Origin: Lysinibacillus pakistanensis
Lineage (GTDB): Bacteria; Bacillota; Bacilli; Bacillales_A; Planococcaceae
Assembly (NCBI RefSeq): GCF_030123245.1
Contig: NZ_CP126101.1
Span: forward strand, 866,501 to 930,500
Reading direction: 5' to 3'
DNA: 64,000 bases
A model generated the notes under the pieces. It was given only the letters and a program-made list of their open reading frames with translations. It did no database searches and had not been told where the DNA came from. Positions 48,428 through 56,925 of this stretch are shown here, piece by piece. Position 1 is the stretch's first letter; each line of letters opens with the position of its first letter. A program made the position numbers and the translations under genes.

Positions 48428-48508
48428 ATGAGTGACAAAGATATTAAGACGTTAATCACTAGTGGAACAATTATTTTGGCTATTGTGTTGTATTTAGTTT
48501 TTAGATAA
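48428..48508 (+). CDS. 26-residue membrane micro-protein, paralogue of the 47822 product
   Basis: Reads MSDKDIKTLITSGTIILAIV and continues LYLVFR, stop TAA at 48506. It repeats the first 26 residues of the 71-residue protein with a few changes. AGAAAAGAGGTATAAAA provides a ribosome-binding site. A second, weaker hairpin with T run follows (48513-48548). The conserved protein sequence against diverged DNA supports a real micro-protein of one membrane helix. Confidence 0.55.
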   Translation: MSDKDIKTLITSGTIILAIVLYLVFR

Positions 48509-48598
48509 ATTTTATGGTCTTCAGTTTATAATTTGACTGGGGATTTTTGATTTTATGAATAGGTAGGATCAGAAATTATATTATTAATAGGGAAGACA

Positions 48599-48718
48599 AT
48601 GTTGAAACTTATAAAGTGGTTGGAAGAAATTACTAAAATGTTTGAAGTATTAAAGGTATTAGATTGGTTTATTACGGAGGCATTGTCTAACTTGGAATCA
48701 TATTATTTAAATTCCTAG
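48599..48718 (+). CDS. Possible 39-residue amphipathic peptide
   Basis: ATG at 48599 follows AATAGGGAAGAC at a good distance. The frame reads MLKLIKWLEEITKMFEVLKV, then 19 more residues (ending SYYLNS) to TAG. The sequence is helical and amphipathic. It could be a toxin-like or regulatory peptide, or chance; no relative is known to me. Confidence 0.35.
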   Translation: MLKLIKWLEEITKMFEVLKVLDWFITEALSNLESYYLNS

Positions 48719-48777
48719 AAAAGGGTGTATAGGAATTTAAATAGTATATTTTATCTTTAAGAAAGTAGGATACTGAT

Positions 48778-49593
48778 TTGAAAAAATTCTTTTTAGCTTT
48801 GTTCTTTTCCACATTGCTTTTAAGTGCATGTACGGAAGAAACTAACACAGATATTATCAAAACTGAAGATATACAAGGAATTGTAGCTTCAACGAAGGAA
48901 ACTGCTGAAAAGCACGATGTGAGTAAATTTGAAGAATACGAACTACAAGACATAATTGACGGTGACACAATAAGAATAAAATATAAGGGTAGTTCAGAAA
49001 AAATACGTTTTCTTCTTGTGGATACCCCTGAGACTAATCACGAAACGTTAGGAGAGCAACCTTATGGGCCAGAAGCTAAAGAATTTGCAAAGCAGCTACT
49101 AGCTGGTCAAGATAAGGTTTATTTAGAATTTGACGTTTCATATCGTGATAAATATAAAAGGTTACTAGCATATGTTTATACTAAAGATGGTATTAGTATT
49201 CAAGAGCAACTATTGAAAAATGGATTAGCTCGCGTGGCATATATTTATAATCCAAATACGAAGCATGTAGATTGGTTTAAATCTATTCAAAAAACTGCGC
49301 AAAAAGCTGCTATTGGCATTTGGTCAGTTGAAGACTATGTAACGAATCGTGGATACGATAAAGATGTATATTATGCTGCAATAAAAGAAGGAAAGCAGTC
49401 AAAAATACATGAGGATAAATCGAATACCAATAACAACAAGGGCAGTTGCGAAATCAAAGGAAATATTAACTCCAAAGGTAACAAAATTTTTCATATGCCA
49501 GGACAACGTGACTATGAGAATACAGTAGCAGAGGAGATGTTCTGTACGAAAGAAGAAGCAGAAGCTGCTGGGTTTATTCCAGCGAAGCAATAA
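48778..49593 (+). CDS. Lipoprotein with staphylococcal-nuclease domain and C-terminal sunset-type domain
   Basis: 271 residues from TTG 48778 (AGTAGGAT upstream). Lipobox LLSAC. The SNase fold covers about 55-190: DIIDGDTIRI, KIRFLLVDTPETNH (catalytic Arg/Asp region), EAKEFAKQLL, YGPEAKEF and RDKYKRLLAYVYTKDG. The C-terminal 45 residues (CEIKGNINSKGNKIFHMPGQ and MFCTKEEAEAAGF) form the small domain often joined to SNases. Likely degrades extracellular nucleic acid at the cell surface. Confidence 0.88.
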   Translation: MKKFFLALFFSTLLLSACTEETNTDIIKTEDIQGIVASTKETAEKHDVSKFEEYELQDIIDGDTIRIKYKGSSEKIRFLLVDTPETNHETLGEQPYGPEAKEFAKQLLAGQDKVYLEFDVSYRDKYKRLLAYVYTKDGISIQEQLLKNGLARVAYIYNPNTKHVDWFKSIQKTAQKAAIGIWSVEDYVTNRGYDKDVYYAAIKEGKQSKIHEDKSNTNNNKGSCEIKGNINSKGNKIFHMPGQRDYENTVAEEMFCTKEEAEAAGFIPAKQ

Positions 49594-49668
49594 ATTAGTT
49601 TAATTATTTATAATTATTATAGAAAGTTTACCACAAAAAAGTAGTTGTATAATTGTATATTTAAAAAT

Positions 49669-49704
49669 AAGAAACCACCAATCATATTGATTGGTGGTTT
49701 CTTA
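49669..49704 (+). terminator. Terminator after the nuclease gene
   Basis: AAGAAACCACCAAT and ATTGGTGGTTTCTT arms around CATATTG. Confidence 0.9.
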
Positions 49705-49842
49705 GATGTATATTACTATATTTCTGTGATTTTAAGTATATCTGTAGTTTTATAAAAAAGTTGGATCTGTAGATTTGAAATAAAGTAACGATGTTTATAA
49801 AAAATATGCGAAGTTTAAAAAAAAGTTGCGACATTTATAAAA

Positions 49843-49871
49843 AAGTTTGATTAAAAATCCTGTGTTGATAT
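49843..49871. repeat. 29-bp repeat R1, copy 1
   Basis: Starts AAGTTTGATTAAAAATCC and ends GTTGATAT. An identical 29-bp copy is at 51516-51544. Shorter forms (AAAGTTTGATTA) are at 54295, 54417 and 54482, and an inverted one is at about 51452-51469. Confidence 0.8.
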
Positions 49872-50070
49872 ATGCAGGATTTTTTCTTGTTCTACAAACA
49901 GGTCAGATCGTTTGGTGATATTTTTGCTTATAGAAGGGGATTAAAAACTATTGTAAGTGAAAAAACTATTCTATAAATGTAAGGTTGCTGTAAGCTTTTC
50001 AAAAAACTCCTGTAAGGATGAGAGGTTATGATAGCCATAGCTCAGTATGAAAGATAAGGAGTTTTTAAGA

Positions 50071-51108
50071 ATGAATTCATCCGTACCTCAAAAAGAAAGA
50101 ATCGTTTCCTTAGATATTATTCGAGGGCTAGCGTTATTTGGCATTCTGTTTATAAATGTAGCAGCCTACAAGATATTAGTAGAGGGAGGTCCGATGCCTG
50201 ACTATAGTGGAATTAATGGTATTATTAGTACGCTTATTGGTATTTTTATTGAGAAGAAATTCTTTTCGATTTTTTCATTCCTCTTTGGTGTAGGTTTTTA
50301 TATTTTTGCTTCGCGTGCAGAAGCTCGTGGCGATAAGCCAAGATGGCGTTTTGCAAGACGTTTACTAGCTTTATTGTTAATTGGCATTGTTCATTATTTT
50401 GTTTTCTGGGGATCAATCCTTGCTATTTATGCAGTAATAGGTTTCTTACTGATACCTTTTTATCATGCAAAGATTTCAACAATTAGTAAATGGCTATTTG
50501 CTATCATTACCGTTCATGTCCTTAGCATTCTTGGGCAACTATTTATGTCAGATCAAGGAGCATTATCAACTGTTTTTGGGATATTAGGAAATGATGCAGT
50601 GACGATTTTCATCATGTTTTTAACTGGTTTTTTAGCGGCAAAAGCTGATTGGATTAGTCGTATTAGTGAATACTCAAAACAAATAAAGTGGCTACAATTT
50701 GTGACGTTCCCACTTTTTGTTGGCATTTCAATATGGATTTGGTTTGCAGCTCAAGGTGGATACGAAAATCTAAATTCTGTTATTAGTTTAGGGGTAATTC
50801 CGACAACGTATTTTTACTTAGCTTGTCTATTTGTTTTGTTAGAAAATAAGAAAATTGCGAAGCTGCTTAAGCCAATTGGACGAGTTGGGCAAATGGCATT
50901 TACAAACTATTTAGCTCAAAGCTTTATTGGCTTAGCTATTATTTCTGCAATGGGACTTGAAGTTGTTTCTCCTTCTGATGCAGTGATCATTGCACCCCTC
51001 ACTTATGTCATTCAAATTATCTTTAGTGTCATCTGGTTCAAATTCTTTAAAATGGGGCCATTTGAAAAGGTGTGGCGTTTTATGACATATGGAAGAAAGA
51101 CAGTGTGA
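50071..51108 (+). CDS. DUF418 family membrane protein, second copy
   Basis: 345 residues from ATG 50071, nine bases after AAGGAG. The N-terminal signature IVSLDIIRGLALFGILFINVAA and C-terminal GRVGQMAFTNYLAQSFIGLAI and GPFEKVWRFMTYG define DUF418. It has about ten membrane segments. Only moderately similar to the copy at 4417, so an old duplication or separate acquisition. Function not known. Confidence 0.85.
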   Translation: MNSSVPQKERIVSLDIIRGLALFGILFINVAAYKILVEGGPMPDYSGINGIISTLIGIFIEKKFFSIFSFLFGVGFYIFASRAEARGDKPRWRFARRLLALLLIGIVHYFVFWGSILAIYAVIGFLLIPFYHAKISTISKWLFAIITVHVLSILGQLFMSDQGALSTVFGILGNDAVTIFIMFLTGFLAAKADWISRISEYSKQIKWLQFVTFPLFVGISIWIWFAAQGGYENLNSVISLGVIPTTYFYLACLFVLLENKKIAKLLKPIGRVGQMAFTNYLAQSFIGLAIISAMGLEVVSPSDAVIIAPLTYVIQIIFSVIWFKFFKMGPFEKVWRFMTYGRKTV

Positions 51109-51369
51109 AATAAATAAACAATTTTGTGCGAACTCCCTGATGGTAAGATGATTTCAATCTGTCAGTGAGTTTTATGCTAGTATGAAATGTATGTAATTGG
51201 CTCTTCACCATAACTCGTGGTTGATTTTCTATTAATTCAATAATTTTACTAAGAAAAAAAGCGAAATCTCACGTATCGTAATTGTTGTCCAGACAAACAA
51301 TCGGGCGTTTTAATTGAGCAAGGGTCACAAAAATTATCAAACTTTTTTATAAAAGGATGATTCAATTGA

Positions 51370-51424
51370 ATTTAGAAAAAGCATATTTTGATCAAAATTT
51401 TTTCAAAACATGCTTTTTCTTTTT
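51370..51424. repeat. GCAT-TTTTGATC hairpin repeat, copy 1
   Basis: AGAAAAAGCAT and ATGCTTTTTCT arms enclose TTTTGATCAAAA and TTTTTTCAAAAC. The reverse complement of 54340-54392 is nearly the same sequence, and both have the R1-type AAGTTTGATTAA beside them. Confidence 0.7.
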
Positions 51425-51515
51425 GTTCGTTTATCAATATTATAAGTAGTTATTTAATCAAACTTTATTTCAAAGCAACAGGATCATTTAAAACAAAGTT
51501 CGATCATTTATAATA

Positions 51516-51544
51516 AAGTTTGATTAAAAATCCTGTGTTGATAT
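51516..51544. repeat. 29-bp repeat R1, copy 2
   Basis: Identical to 49843-49871. Followed at 51561 by TTCCACAATCGGGCCATTTA, an R2 element. Confidence 0.8.
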
Positions 51545-51649
51545 GTAGGCTTGATTCTTATTCCACAATCGGGCCATTTAATTGAATAACACTTCTAAAT
51601 TAAAAATAAGATTTTATGTTAAGCTTGATGTGAGTTGTGAAACAATGTA

Positions 51650-51678
51650 CTTAAGCTAACGGAGCAGTTTAGTTGAAG
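51650..51678. repeat. REP-like palindrome R3
   Basis: CTTAAGCTAAC, loop GGAGCA, GTTTAGTTGAAG: an imperfect stem-loop. Related copies are at 61649-61675 and, split by IS110 elements, at 59477-59489/61107-61125 and 62577-62596. Confidence 0.75.
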
Positions 51679-51866
51679 AAGTGGAAGATTATTTTAAGCA
51701 GGTATACCAAAGTGGAATTTTAAATTTCATCTCTATATTGAATGAATTTTTGATAAAAAATGTGCAGTAAAGATATTTCCTAGAAACTCAGTCATATTGA
51801 AAAATCCCCAGTTTTATACTGGGGAACTAATTATTTGACGGTTTAATCAGGCTTAATAAATACTTA

Positions 51867-51992
51867 TTATTTTTCTGGATGATCTACATGTAATGGCGGG
51901 GGTACTAGCCGCCAACCTTTATTTTTATTAAGGCGTAATAGTTTGGCGCCAAGCTGTTGCGGATTAAATTGAAGAAAAGCTGCAGCTGTCAA
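51867..51992 (-). pseudogene. Relic of the 3' end of an unknown gene
   Basis: On the minus strand, 41 codons run from a preceding stop to TAA: they begin LTAAAFLQFNPQQLGAKLLR and end with VDHPEK. The composition is protein-like, but there is no start or ribosome-binding site. I do not recognise the parent family. Confidence 0.35.
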
Positions 51993-52061
51993 CTAGCGCC
52001 GCAGCTAAGTGCGTGCGATACACTCAATATTAATATGTGCAATTTAAGGTTATCTATACAT

Positions 52062-52217
52062 AAAAAAGCCGCAGCGAGGGAAGTAGCTGAAGCATAGATA
52101 TTAACTGAACAATATGAGGAAATTAATAAATATGGTAATCCTCTACCTATTACGAATAACCAAGAATTTGTGAAGAATCATACTTTAACTAACGGAGAGC
52201 GATTGCCCAATAAATAG
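52062..52217 (+). pseudogene. Coding relic with in-frame stop
   Basis: One frame reads KKAAAREVAEA, stop TAG, then ILTEQYEEINKYGNPLPITN and continues to LTNGERLPNK, stop. The protein-like text on both sides of the stop suggests a decayed gene, truncated at its 5' end. Family unknown. Confidence 0.4.
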
Positions 52218-52828
52218 TGGTTGATGATCTCTACGAAATAGTGTTAAGAATCCCCAACACTCATCTTTGTAATTCTTAATTAGTATAGGTTTCGGGAAAG
52301 TTACGCAGTTAATCAATAACATGAAGAAAACGGCAACCAGCTCAAAAGAGTTTGGTTTTTTGTCTAAACCTATAAAGCCTTTCTCACATTTTGTGGAAGC
52401 GGCTTGATGCTTGACCCCTGGAACATGATTTTTTTAAACCGATGACCGTCAGAGATAGTAAGATAACATGTAATATGCTGATTTTCCCTATGCCTTTTAT
52501 ACGAAAACCCTCTACATTTTTAGATAACATAAGGACTAACAATATCGCGGTAATTTATAAGTCTCCACTTTTGAATAGTCGTCGTCCTACTGTTTGAAAG
52601 TATGTAAAGTAACCACTGTGAAACGTTCAAAAGCGGAGAAAAGTAAATGTATCACTTTTCTCCGTTTTATTTCCGTATAATTTCTGTTGCTTTATAAATT
52701 AAATATATTATTTTCCGTCTTTTCCCGTACTCACATGAAATGAAACTTAATCAGTGGGGCATTCTTCATCACCCATTGATTATTTAAGGAACTTTGGTAC
52801 GCGGGATAAAAAGACACTTTACTTAAAT

Positions 52829-53062
52829 TTATGAGTTACCATTTTTTCGAGCAGCCGCTTCATCTAAAATCTCTTCTCGAAAACCACTCATACTTTCTTC
52901 CCTACGTGCATTTTTTTGCTTAAGTGCCTTTCGTTCGTTTTCATCAACGTAAGCCATCATTTCTTCTGCAGCTTCCATATTTTCCTTAGTATTTTTCATC
53001 ATATCTTGAAGCTTTTCAACATTATCTGATCGATCATCTGGCTTTGGGGTATTTTTCTCCAT
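52829..53062 (-). CDS. tlp: Small acid-soluble spore protein Tlp
   Basis: 77 residues from the ATG at 53062, behind AAAAAAGGAGGAAGT. PKPDDRSDNVEKLQDMMKNT, KEKNARRE-like KQKNARREESMSGFREEI and DEAAARKNG are diagnostic of Tlp (thioredoxin-like SASP), a spore-core protein made under SigG. It stands alone in a relic-rich region. Confidence 0.94.
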   Translation of the reverse strand: MEKNTPKPDDRSDNVEKLQDMMKNTKENMEAAEEMMAYVDENERKALKQKNARREESMSGFREEILDEAAARKNGNS

Positions 53063-53286
53063 TTTACTTCCTCCTTTTTTAAATAAAGTCACAAGATTTA
53101 TCGTCCCCGATTTAACTAAAAATATTCAGTGCAATAAGTGGAATTTTCTTCAAAAACAAATCTTTGTAAGTAATAGGTCCTCACGTTAAGTTGTAAAGAA
53201 TATAATTCACGATAAATGGATATAATCAGCATGAATAAACGGAAAAAAATTATGACTAGATAAAAAGAAAATGAGGCGGTAGTGAC

Positions 53287-53931
53287 ATGTCTATGGAATG
53301 GTTTAACAGAGTAACTGGTGAGCTTCAAGATCATTTGAAATCGATTTGCGAAGAATATGACCAAATCGGTCATATGAATATCAATCGAGGTTCAAAACAT
53401 CCCCGAATTGAATTTTTTATCTCGACAGAAGATGACGACAGGGTTTACTTTTGCACCCTCCTCTTTGATCCGTATAATGAAGAATTTTACTTAGAAAGCT
53501 TTGATATGACGCTTCAACAACCTACAAGAATTATTTTGGATGATATTACTGATGTGGTTGAAGCTGTTCATGAAAGTTTTCATGAATTTATTGACGAAGA
53601 TAGTGAAGTCTTTTATGTAGATGATGAAGAAGAATATGAAGTTCTAGATGATGAAATTACTCTTGAAGAAATTGATGTGGAATGGGAAACTCCGGAAGTC
53701 ACGGCTTATCAAATTGAAGATAATCTTGAAGTAACCTATCAGTTTGGGGTAGATAGAGCTAATGGAGATGGCGTTCTGCGAAGAGTCAATCGGATCTGGA
53801 CAGAAGACGGGGAACTATTCGAAGATGAAAGTACCTTGTCATTTAAAAAAGAAGAGGCAAGTACCATTATCGCCATGATTGCGAGCCATATGGATACTAT
53901 GACTGGGTATGAAGAAATTATAAACGAATAA
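53287..53931 (+). CDS. Acidic protein of unknown function
   Basis: 214 residues, no signal peptide or membrane helix, very acidic in the middle (DEDSEVFYVDDEEEYEVLDDEITLEEIDVEWE, given here in part as EFIDEDSEV and DDEEEYEVLDD). Two beta-rich halves with similar character (RIEFFISTEDDDRVYFCTLL; LEVTYQFGVDRANGDGVLRR). GAAAATGAGGCGGTAGTGAC precedes the ATG. I cannot name a family. Ends at a clear terminator. Confidence 0.75.
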   Translation: MSMEWFNRVTGELQDHLKSICEEYDQIGHMNINRGSKHPRIEFFISTEDDDRVYFCTLLFDPYNEEFYLESFDMTLQQPTRIILDDITDVVEAVHESFHEFIDEDSEVFYVDDEEEYEVLDDEITLEEIDVEWETPEVTAYQIEDNLEVTYQFGVDRANGDGVLRRVNRIWTEDGELFEDESTLSFKKEEASTIIAMIASHMDTMTGYEEIINE

Positions 53932-53936
53932 GAATA

Positions 53937-53968
53937 ACTGGGCAAAAAGTTGCCCGGTCTTTTTTTGT
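53937..53968 (+). terminator. Terminator after the acidic protein gene
   Basis: ACTGGGCAA and TTGCCCGGT arms around AAAG, followed by CTTTTTTT. Confidence 0.9.
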
Positions 53969-54210
53969 CTATTTGACTTCAGAGCTTCATCGTTTAAAGA
54001 CTTAAGGAAAATAGGTCAACAAGGGAAATTGGATAGCTCTTGGACAAGACAATAAGATATATCTTTACTCACCGAATGAAGAAGTAAATAATTTTGAAAC
54101 TACACATTTTATCACTTATCTGAAGTTGAGATAGTTATTGGAAACATAGACATGAAAGAACGTAATGATCTTTCATTTTCTGTGGTGTAGTGTTGATTTT
54201 ACGCGACATG

Positions 54211-54307
54211 TGGCGCTTTCCTGGAATAAGGAAAGTGCTTTTTTTCATTAAAGGGCCATTTAATTGAATAAAATACAATTGTAGGTTTGTAATAAAGTTT
54301 GATTAAA
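54211..54307. repeat. Composite R2 element: terminator-like hairpin plus conserved tail
   Basis: GGCGCTTTCCT...AGGAAAGTGC with a T run (hairpin), then AAAGGGCCATTTAATTGAAT and AAAATACAAT, then an R1-type AATAAAGTTTGATTAA. Relatives: 51561-51589 (tail), 56682-56746 (hairpin part), 59386-59450 (hairpin plus tail), 61950-61965 (start). Confidence 0.65.
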
Positions 54308-54339
54308 TTAATGGATATCAACCTTGATATGAGAATAGA

Positions 54340-54392
54340 TCTAAAAGAGCATGTTTTGAAAAAAATTGATCAAAACATGCTCTTATTTAATA
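54340..54392. repeat. GCAT-TTTTGATC hairpin repeat, copy 2 (inverted)
   Basis: AAGAGCATGTTTTGA and TGATCAAAACATGCTCTT arms; the reverse complement matches copy 1 at 51370 except for a few bases. Confidence 0.7.
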
Positions 54393-54599
54393 TGACAGAT
54401 TAAATTCTTTATAAAAAGTTTGATTATTTTTTAAACCCTAGTTGTACTATAGGCCCATTTGTTTAAGTGCTGGCTTGTAATGAAGTTTGATTAAAAGCCC
54501 CTCATGCCACCACTCAAATTCATATTCCAGAAACAACCATTGAATTAGATGTACTCAAGCGATATTTTGCCAACCTCAGCCGCCTAGGATTTGTTATTA

Positions 54600-55637
54600 C
54601 TACCATGGTGTTTCAGTTTTATGTTCAATAACTTGTAATACTTTCGGTTCAACAGCTTTTATCATTTGTTCACTTGAAGAAACATCGTCATTATTTTCAC
54701 CTTGAATTTGTCCTTCAGCCTGTGTTTTTGCAATCACATCAATCACTTGTTGTTTAGAGACATTTTTAGATGCTGCAATCTCGACAACCGATTTACCTTT
54801 TGCTAATTCTTGTTTTAATTCTGTTGGGCTAATTTTTAGTAAAGAAAACAGTTTTTCATCGTTTAAAAAGGAATCAGCAGTATAATCAGGCTTACCATTA
54901 GTAGAGAAAAAACCTTCTACTTTAATGTTTGAAGGTGTAGTCTCACCTCCGATTAGAGAAACACTGATTGTATTTTCTTGAACAAATACCTGGTAGAAAG
55001 GTGTTTTTGATCCCTTTTTGGCGTAATTCAACATAAACGTTTTTTGATCCGGGTTCTCCATTTGCTCCATAGCAAACTCGTACTCTTCGATGTTGCCAAA
55101 CATTTTATCAATTAGATAATCTACCTTCGACTTGATTTCCTGATCGGTTAAGGCAGTGAGTGGTTTCTCCTTTGGTTCCCAATTCTCCTGATTCACGTGT
55201 TCAATCGCACCCGTAATACTGTTTGTATGAAGGGAAATCTTTTTGCCAATTCCTCCTTTTTCCTGCAGTATGATGCTTGTTTGGACACCTTGAACCTTGC
55301 TTGCATTGATAATCTCAAACAATTTTGTTTCGGGAAATGCGTTATACAGCTTCTCAAGTGTTGCTTTGCCAACCTCATCCACCTGGACTTGTTCAACAGT
55401 CATTGATGTTCTAGTAAGCATTTCAATTAGGTTAGGGGCCGCAAATGCTGCGGTTGGAATCAAAATCGCAGTAGCAACTAATCCACTCATTAATCGTTTT
55501 TTCATGTTTATTTCGCTCCTTTTTCGTTGGAAATATTGAGAATAGGATTGTTCTATTCGTTTGGAAATGGCCGGAGGGCACTCCATAGATTCTGCCTCTT
55601 TGTGCAGATATTCACGGATTTTGCGTTCAATTGGCAT
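54600..55637 (-). CDS. Membrane-anchored putative anti-sigma factor
   Basis: 345 residues. A short cytoplasmic N terminus (about 1-45) is followed by one membrane helix (MSGLVATAILIPTAAFAA) and a large extracellular part of about 275 residues. The C terminus has a small helical motif (SPTELKQELAKGKSVVEIAASKNVSKQQVIDVI). No HxxxCxxC zinc anti-sigma motif is seen. The start overlaps the end of the ECF sigma gene by 11 bp, so the pair is translationally coupled. That context is the basis for the call. Confidence 0.75.
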   Translation of the reverse strand: MPIERKIREYLHKEAESMECPPAISKRIEQSYSQYFQRKRSEINMKKRLMSGLVATAILIPTAAFAAPNLIEMLTRTSMTVEQVQVDEVGKATLEKLYNAFPETKLFEIINASKVQGVQTSIILQEKGGIGKKISLHTNSITGAIEHVNQENWEPKEKPLTALTDQEIKSKVDYLIDKMFGNIEEYEFAMEQMENPDQKTFMLNYAKKGSKTPFYQVFVQENTISVSLIGGETTPSNIKVEGFFSTNGKPDYTADSFLNDEKLFSLLKISPTELKQELAKGKSVVEIAASKNVSKQQVIDVIAKTQAEGQIQGENNDDVSSSEQMIKAVEPKVLQVIEHKTETPW

Positions 55638-56202
55638 TGATTTCTTCCATCCTTTCTGGGGGGAGATTACTTAAGTTTTTTCGAAGCACCTGAAGGCCAG
55701 CATGATACCTGGACTTGACCGTACCCAGCGGAATTTCGAGCAATGTCGCTATTTCCTCAAGTTTATAGTCGTGAAAAAAGCGGAGGACAATCACCGATCG
55801 TTGTTTATCGGTCAGTTTTTGGATTGCCTGTGTTATCATTTGCTTCGTCCCATCCATTAACACAGAAGGTTGATCCCAATGAGGCTCTTCCTGAGAAAAG
55901 GCACGGATGCGTTCAAAAATTCGGAATCTCCGCCAGCTCTTGACCCGAAATCTCTGCACTTGACGGATTACCAAGCCGTTTAGCCAGAAGTGGAAAGGTC
56001 TGTTCGTATCATAGTTAGCAAGTGAGGTCCACATTTGCATATATATCTCATTCATGACATCTTCCCGATCCTGCTGATGATCCACCAGAAAGGAGACTGT
56101 CCGATAGACGTCCTGATAGGTGGCATCATACATCGTACGAAACGCCTGTTGATCACCTTCTTTCATTTTTTGGAGTAATTGGTACATATATTCATTTTGC
56201 AT
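55627..56202 (-). CDS. ECF-type RNA polymerase sigma factor
   Basis: 191 residues. Region 2 (AFRTMYDATYQDVYRTVSFLV, DVMNEIYMQMWTSL) and region 4 (LTDKQRSVIVLRFFHDYKLEEIATLLEIPLGTVKSRYHAGLQVLRK) are both present, with a long linker. Followed by its presumed anti-sigma factor. AGGAGGACCCTCTGA precedes the start. The regulon is unknown; I saw no target promoter of matching type, and the operon's own promoter was not identified. Confidence 0.92.
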   Translation of the reverse strand: MQNEYMYQLLQKMKEGDQQAFRTMYDATYQDVYRTVSFLVDHQQDREDVMNEIYMQMWTSLANYDTNRPFHFWLNGLVIRQVQRFRVKSWRRFRIFERIRAFSQEEPHWDQPSVLMDGTKQMITQAIQKLTDKQRSVIVLRFFHDYKLEEIATLLEIPLGTVKSRYHAGLQVLRKNLSNLPPERMEEINAN

Positions 56203-56291
56203 TCAGAGGGTCCTCCTAAGTAAGCTTACACACTATATTGTCTCTCTATCAAAAAAAGGTTCGGTTCTTTGTTTTTTTTGCAAGCGGCTGA

Positions 56292-56588
56292 GTGTCGGCG
56301 GTCATCGATCAGGAAGACAATCAGGAGTACAACGACCCGTATGCCAGCCGAGGTTCATTTGCTAGTAAGCAATCAGGGGATAAACCTGGTAATTGGATCG
56401 TCGATGGCTATTTCTGTGAGGGGGAAAGAAAAGAGCCTTGGATTGACCAAATAGTGGTGAAGTATCATCGTACAATCGAACATTATTTTATAGCATTTAA
56501 ACAAGTTGGTTTTTCAGTTCTAGATTTACGTGAAGGTACACCGCGTGAACATTTTAGTAGTGAAGAAGAATTTATTAGAAGACAATGA
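56292..56588 (+). pseudogene. Truncated SAM-dependent methyltransferase relic
   Basis: 98 codons that match the C-terminal half of small class I methyltransferases: GNWIVDGYFCEGERKEPWI, VVKYHRTIEHYFIAFKQVGF and SVLDLREGTPREHF, ending RRQ and a stop where the family goes on for about 15 residues. The SAM-binding N-terminal half is absent, and no ribosome-binding site precedes the ATG. Both ends are lost. Confidence 0.7.
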
Positions 56589-56681
56589 ATTCCGATTTTA
56601 CTGGCTTTTTCTTGTGTGAAGTAAATAAATTTCCTAATATTGATTCTTGAACTAATAGGGGCTTTAGTCGAATAACGATCT

Positions 56682-56746
56682 TCCACAATCGGGCGCTTTT
56701 CTGAAATAAGGAAAGTGTCTTTCTTCATGAAAAGGGCCCTATTATC
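56682..56746. repeat. R2-family repeat, hairpin part
   Basis: TTCCACAATCGGGCGCTTTT followed by CTGAAATAAGGAAAGTGTCT and AAAAGGGCCC; matches the first part of the composite at 54211. Confidence 0.6.
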
Positions 56747-56925
56747 AAAAAACATTTTTTAACGAAAGGCTCCAAAACGACGCTTGGGGACGTTCCACTA
56801 CACTTGTTAGGTGTTTTTAATAAATCTAAAAGGCTATACATAAAAAAATTCCTTTTTTCTTCCCTTTTATCATGAGTTATATGAGTAAAGGAAGTTCTAT
56901 TTTGAAACGTAATCGCTGCAAATGT

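Larger units (their letters stand above)
51109..52828. other. 1.7 kb gene-free stretch of dispersed repeats and gene relics
   Basis: No intact gene. It holds a hairpin repeat (51370-51424), the 29-bp R1 repeat (51516-51544), an R2 tail (51571-51589), a REP-like palindrome (51650-51678), two coding relics (51867-51992 minus, 52062-52217 plus) and a hairpin AACCAGCTC/GAGTTTGGTT (52338-52365). The last 450 bp before tlp are without recognisable content. Confidence 0.6.
53969..54599. other. Gene-free stretch rich in dispersed repeats
   Basis: Holds the composite R2 element (54211-54307), the hairpin repeat copy 2 (54340-54392) and two short R1 forms (54417, 54482). No gene with a start and ribosome-binding site. 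Confidence 0.55.
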
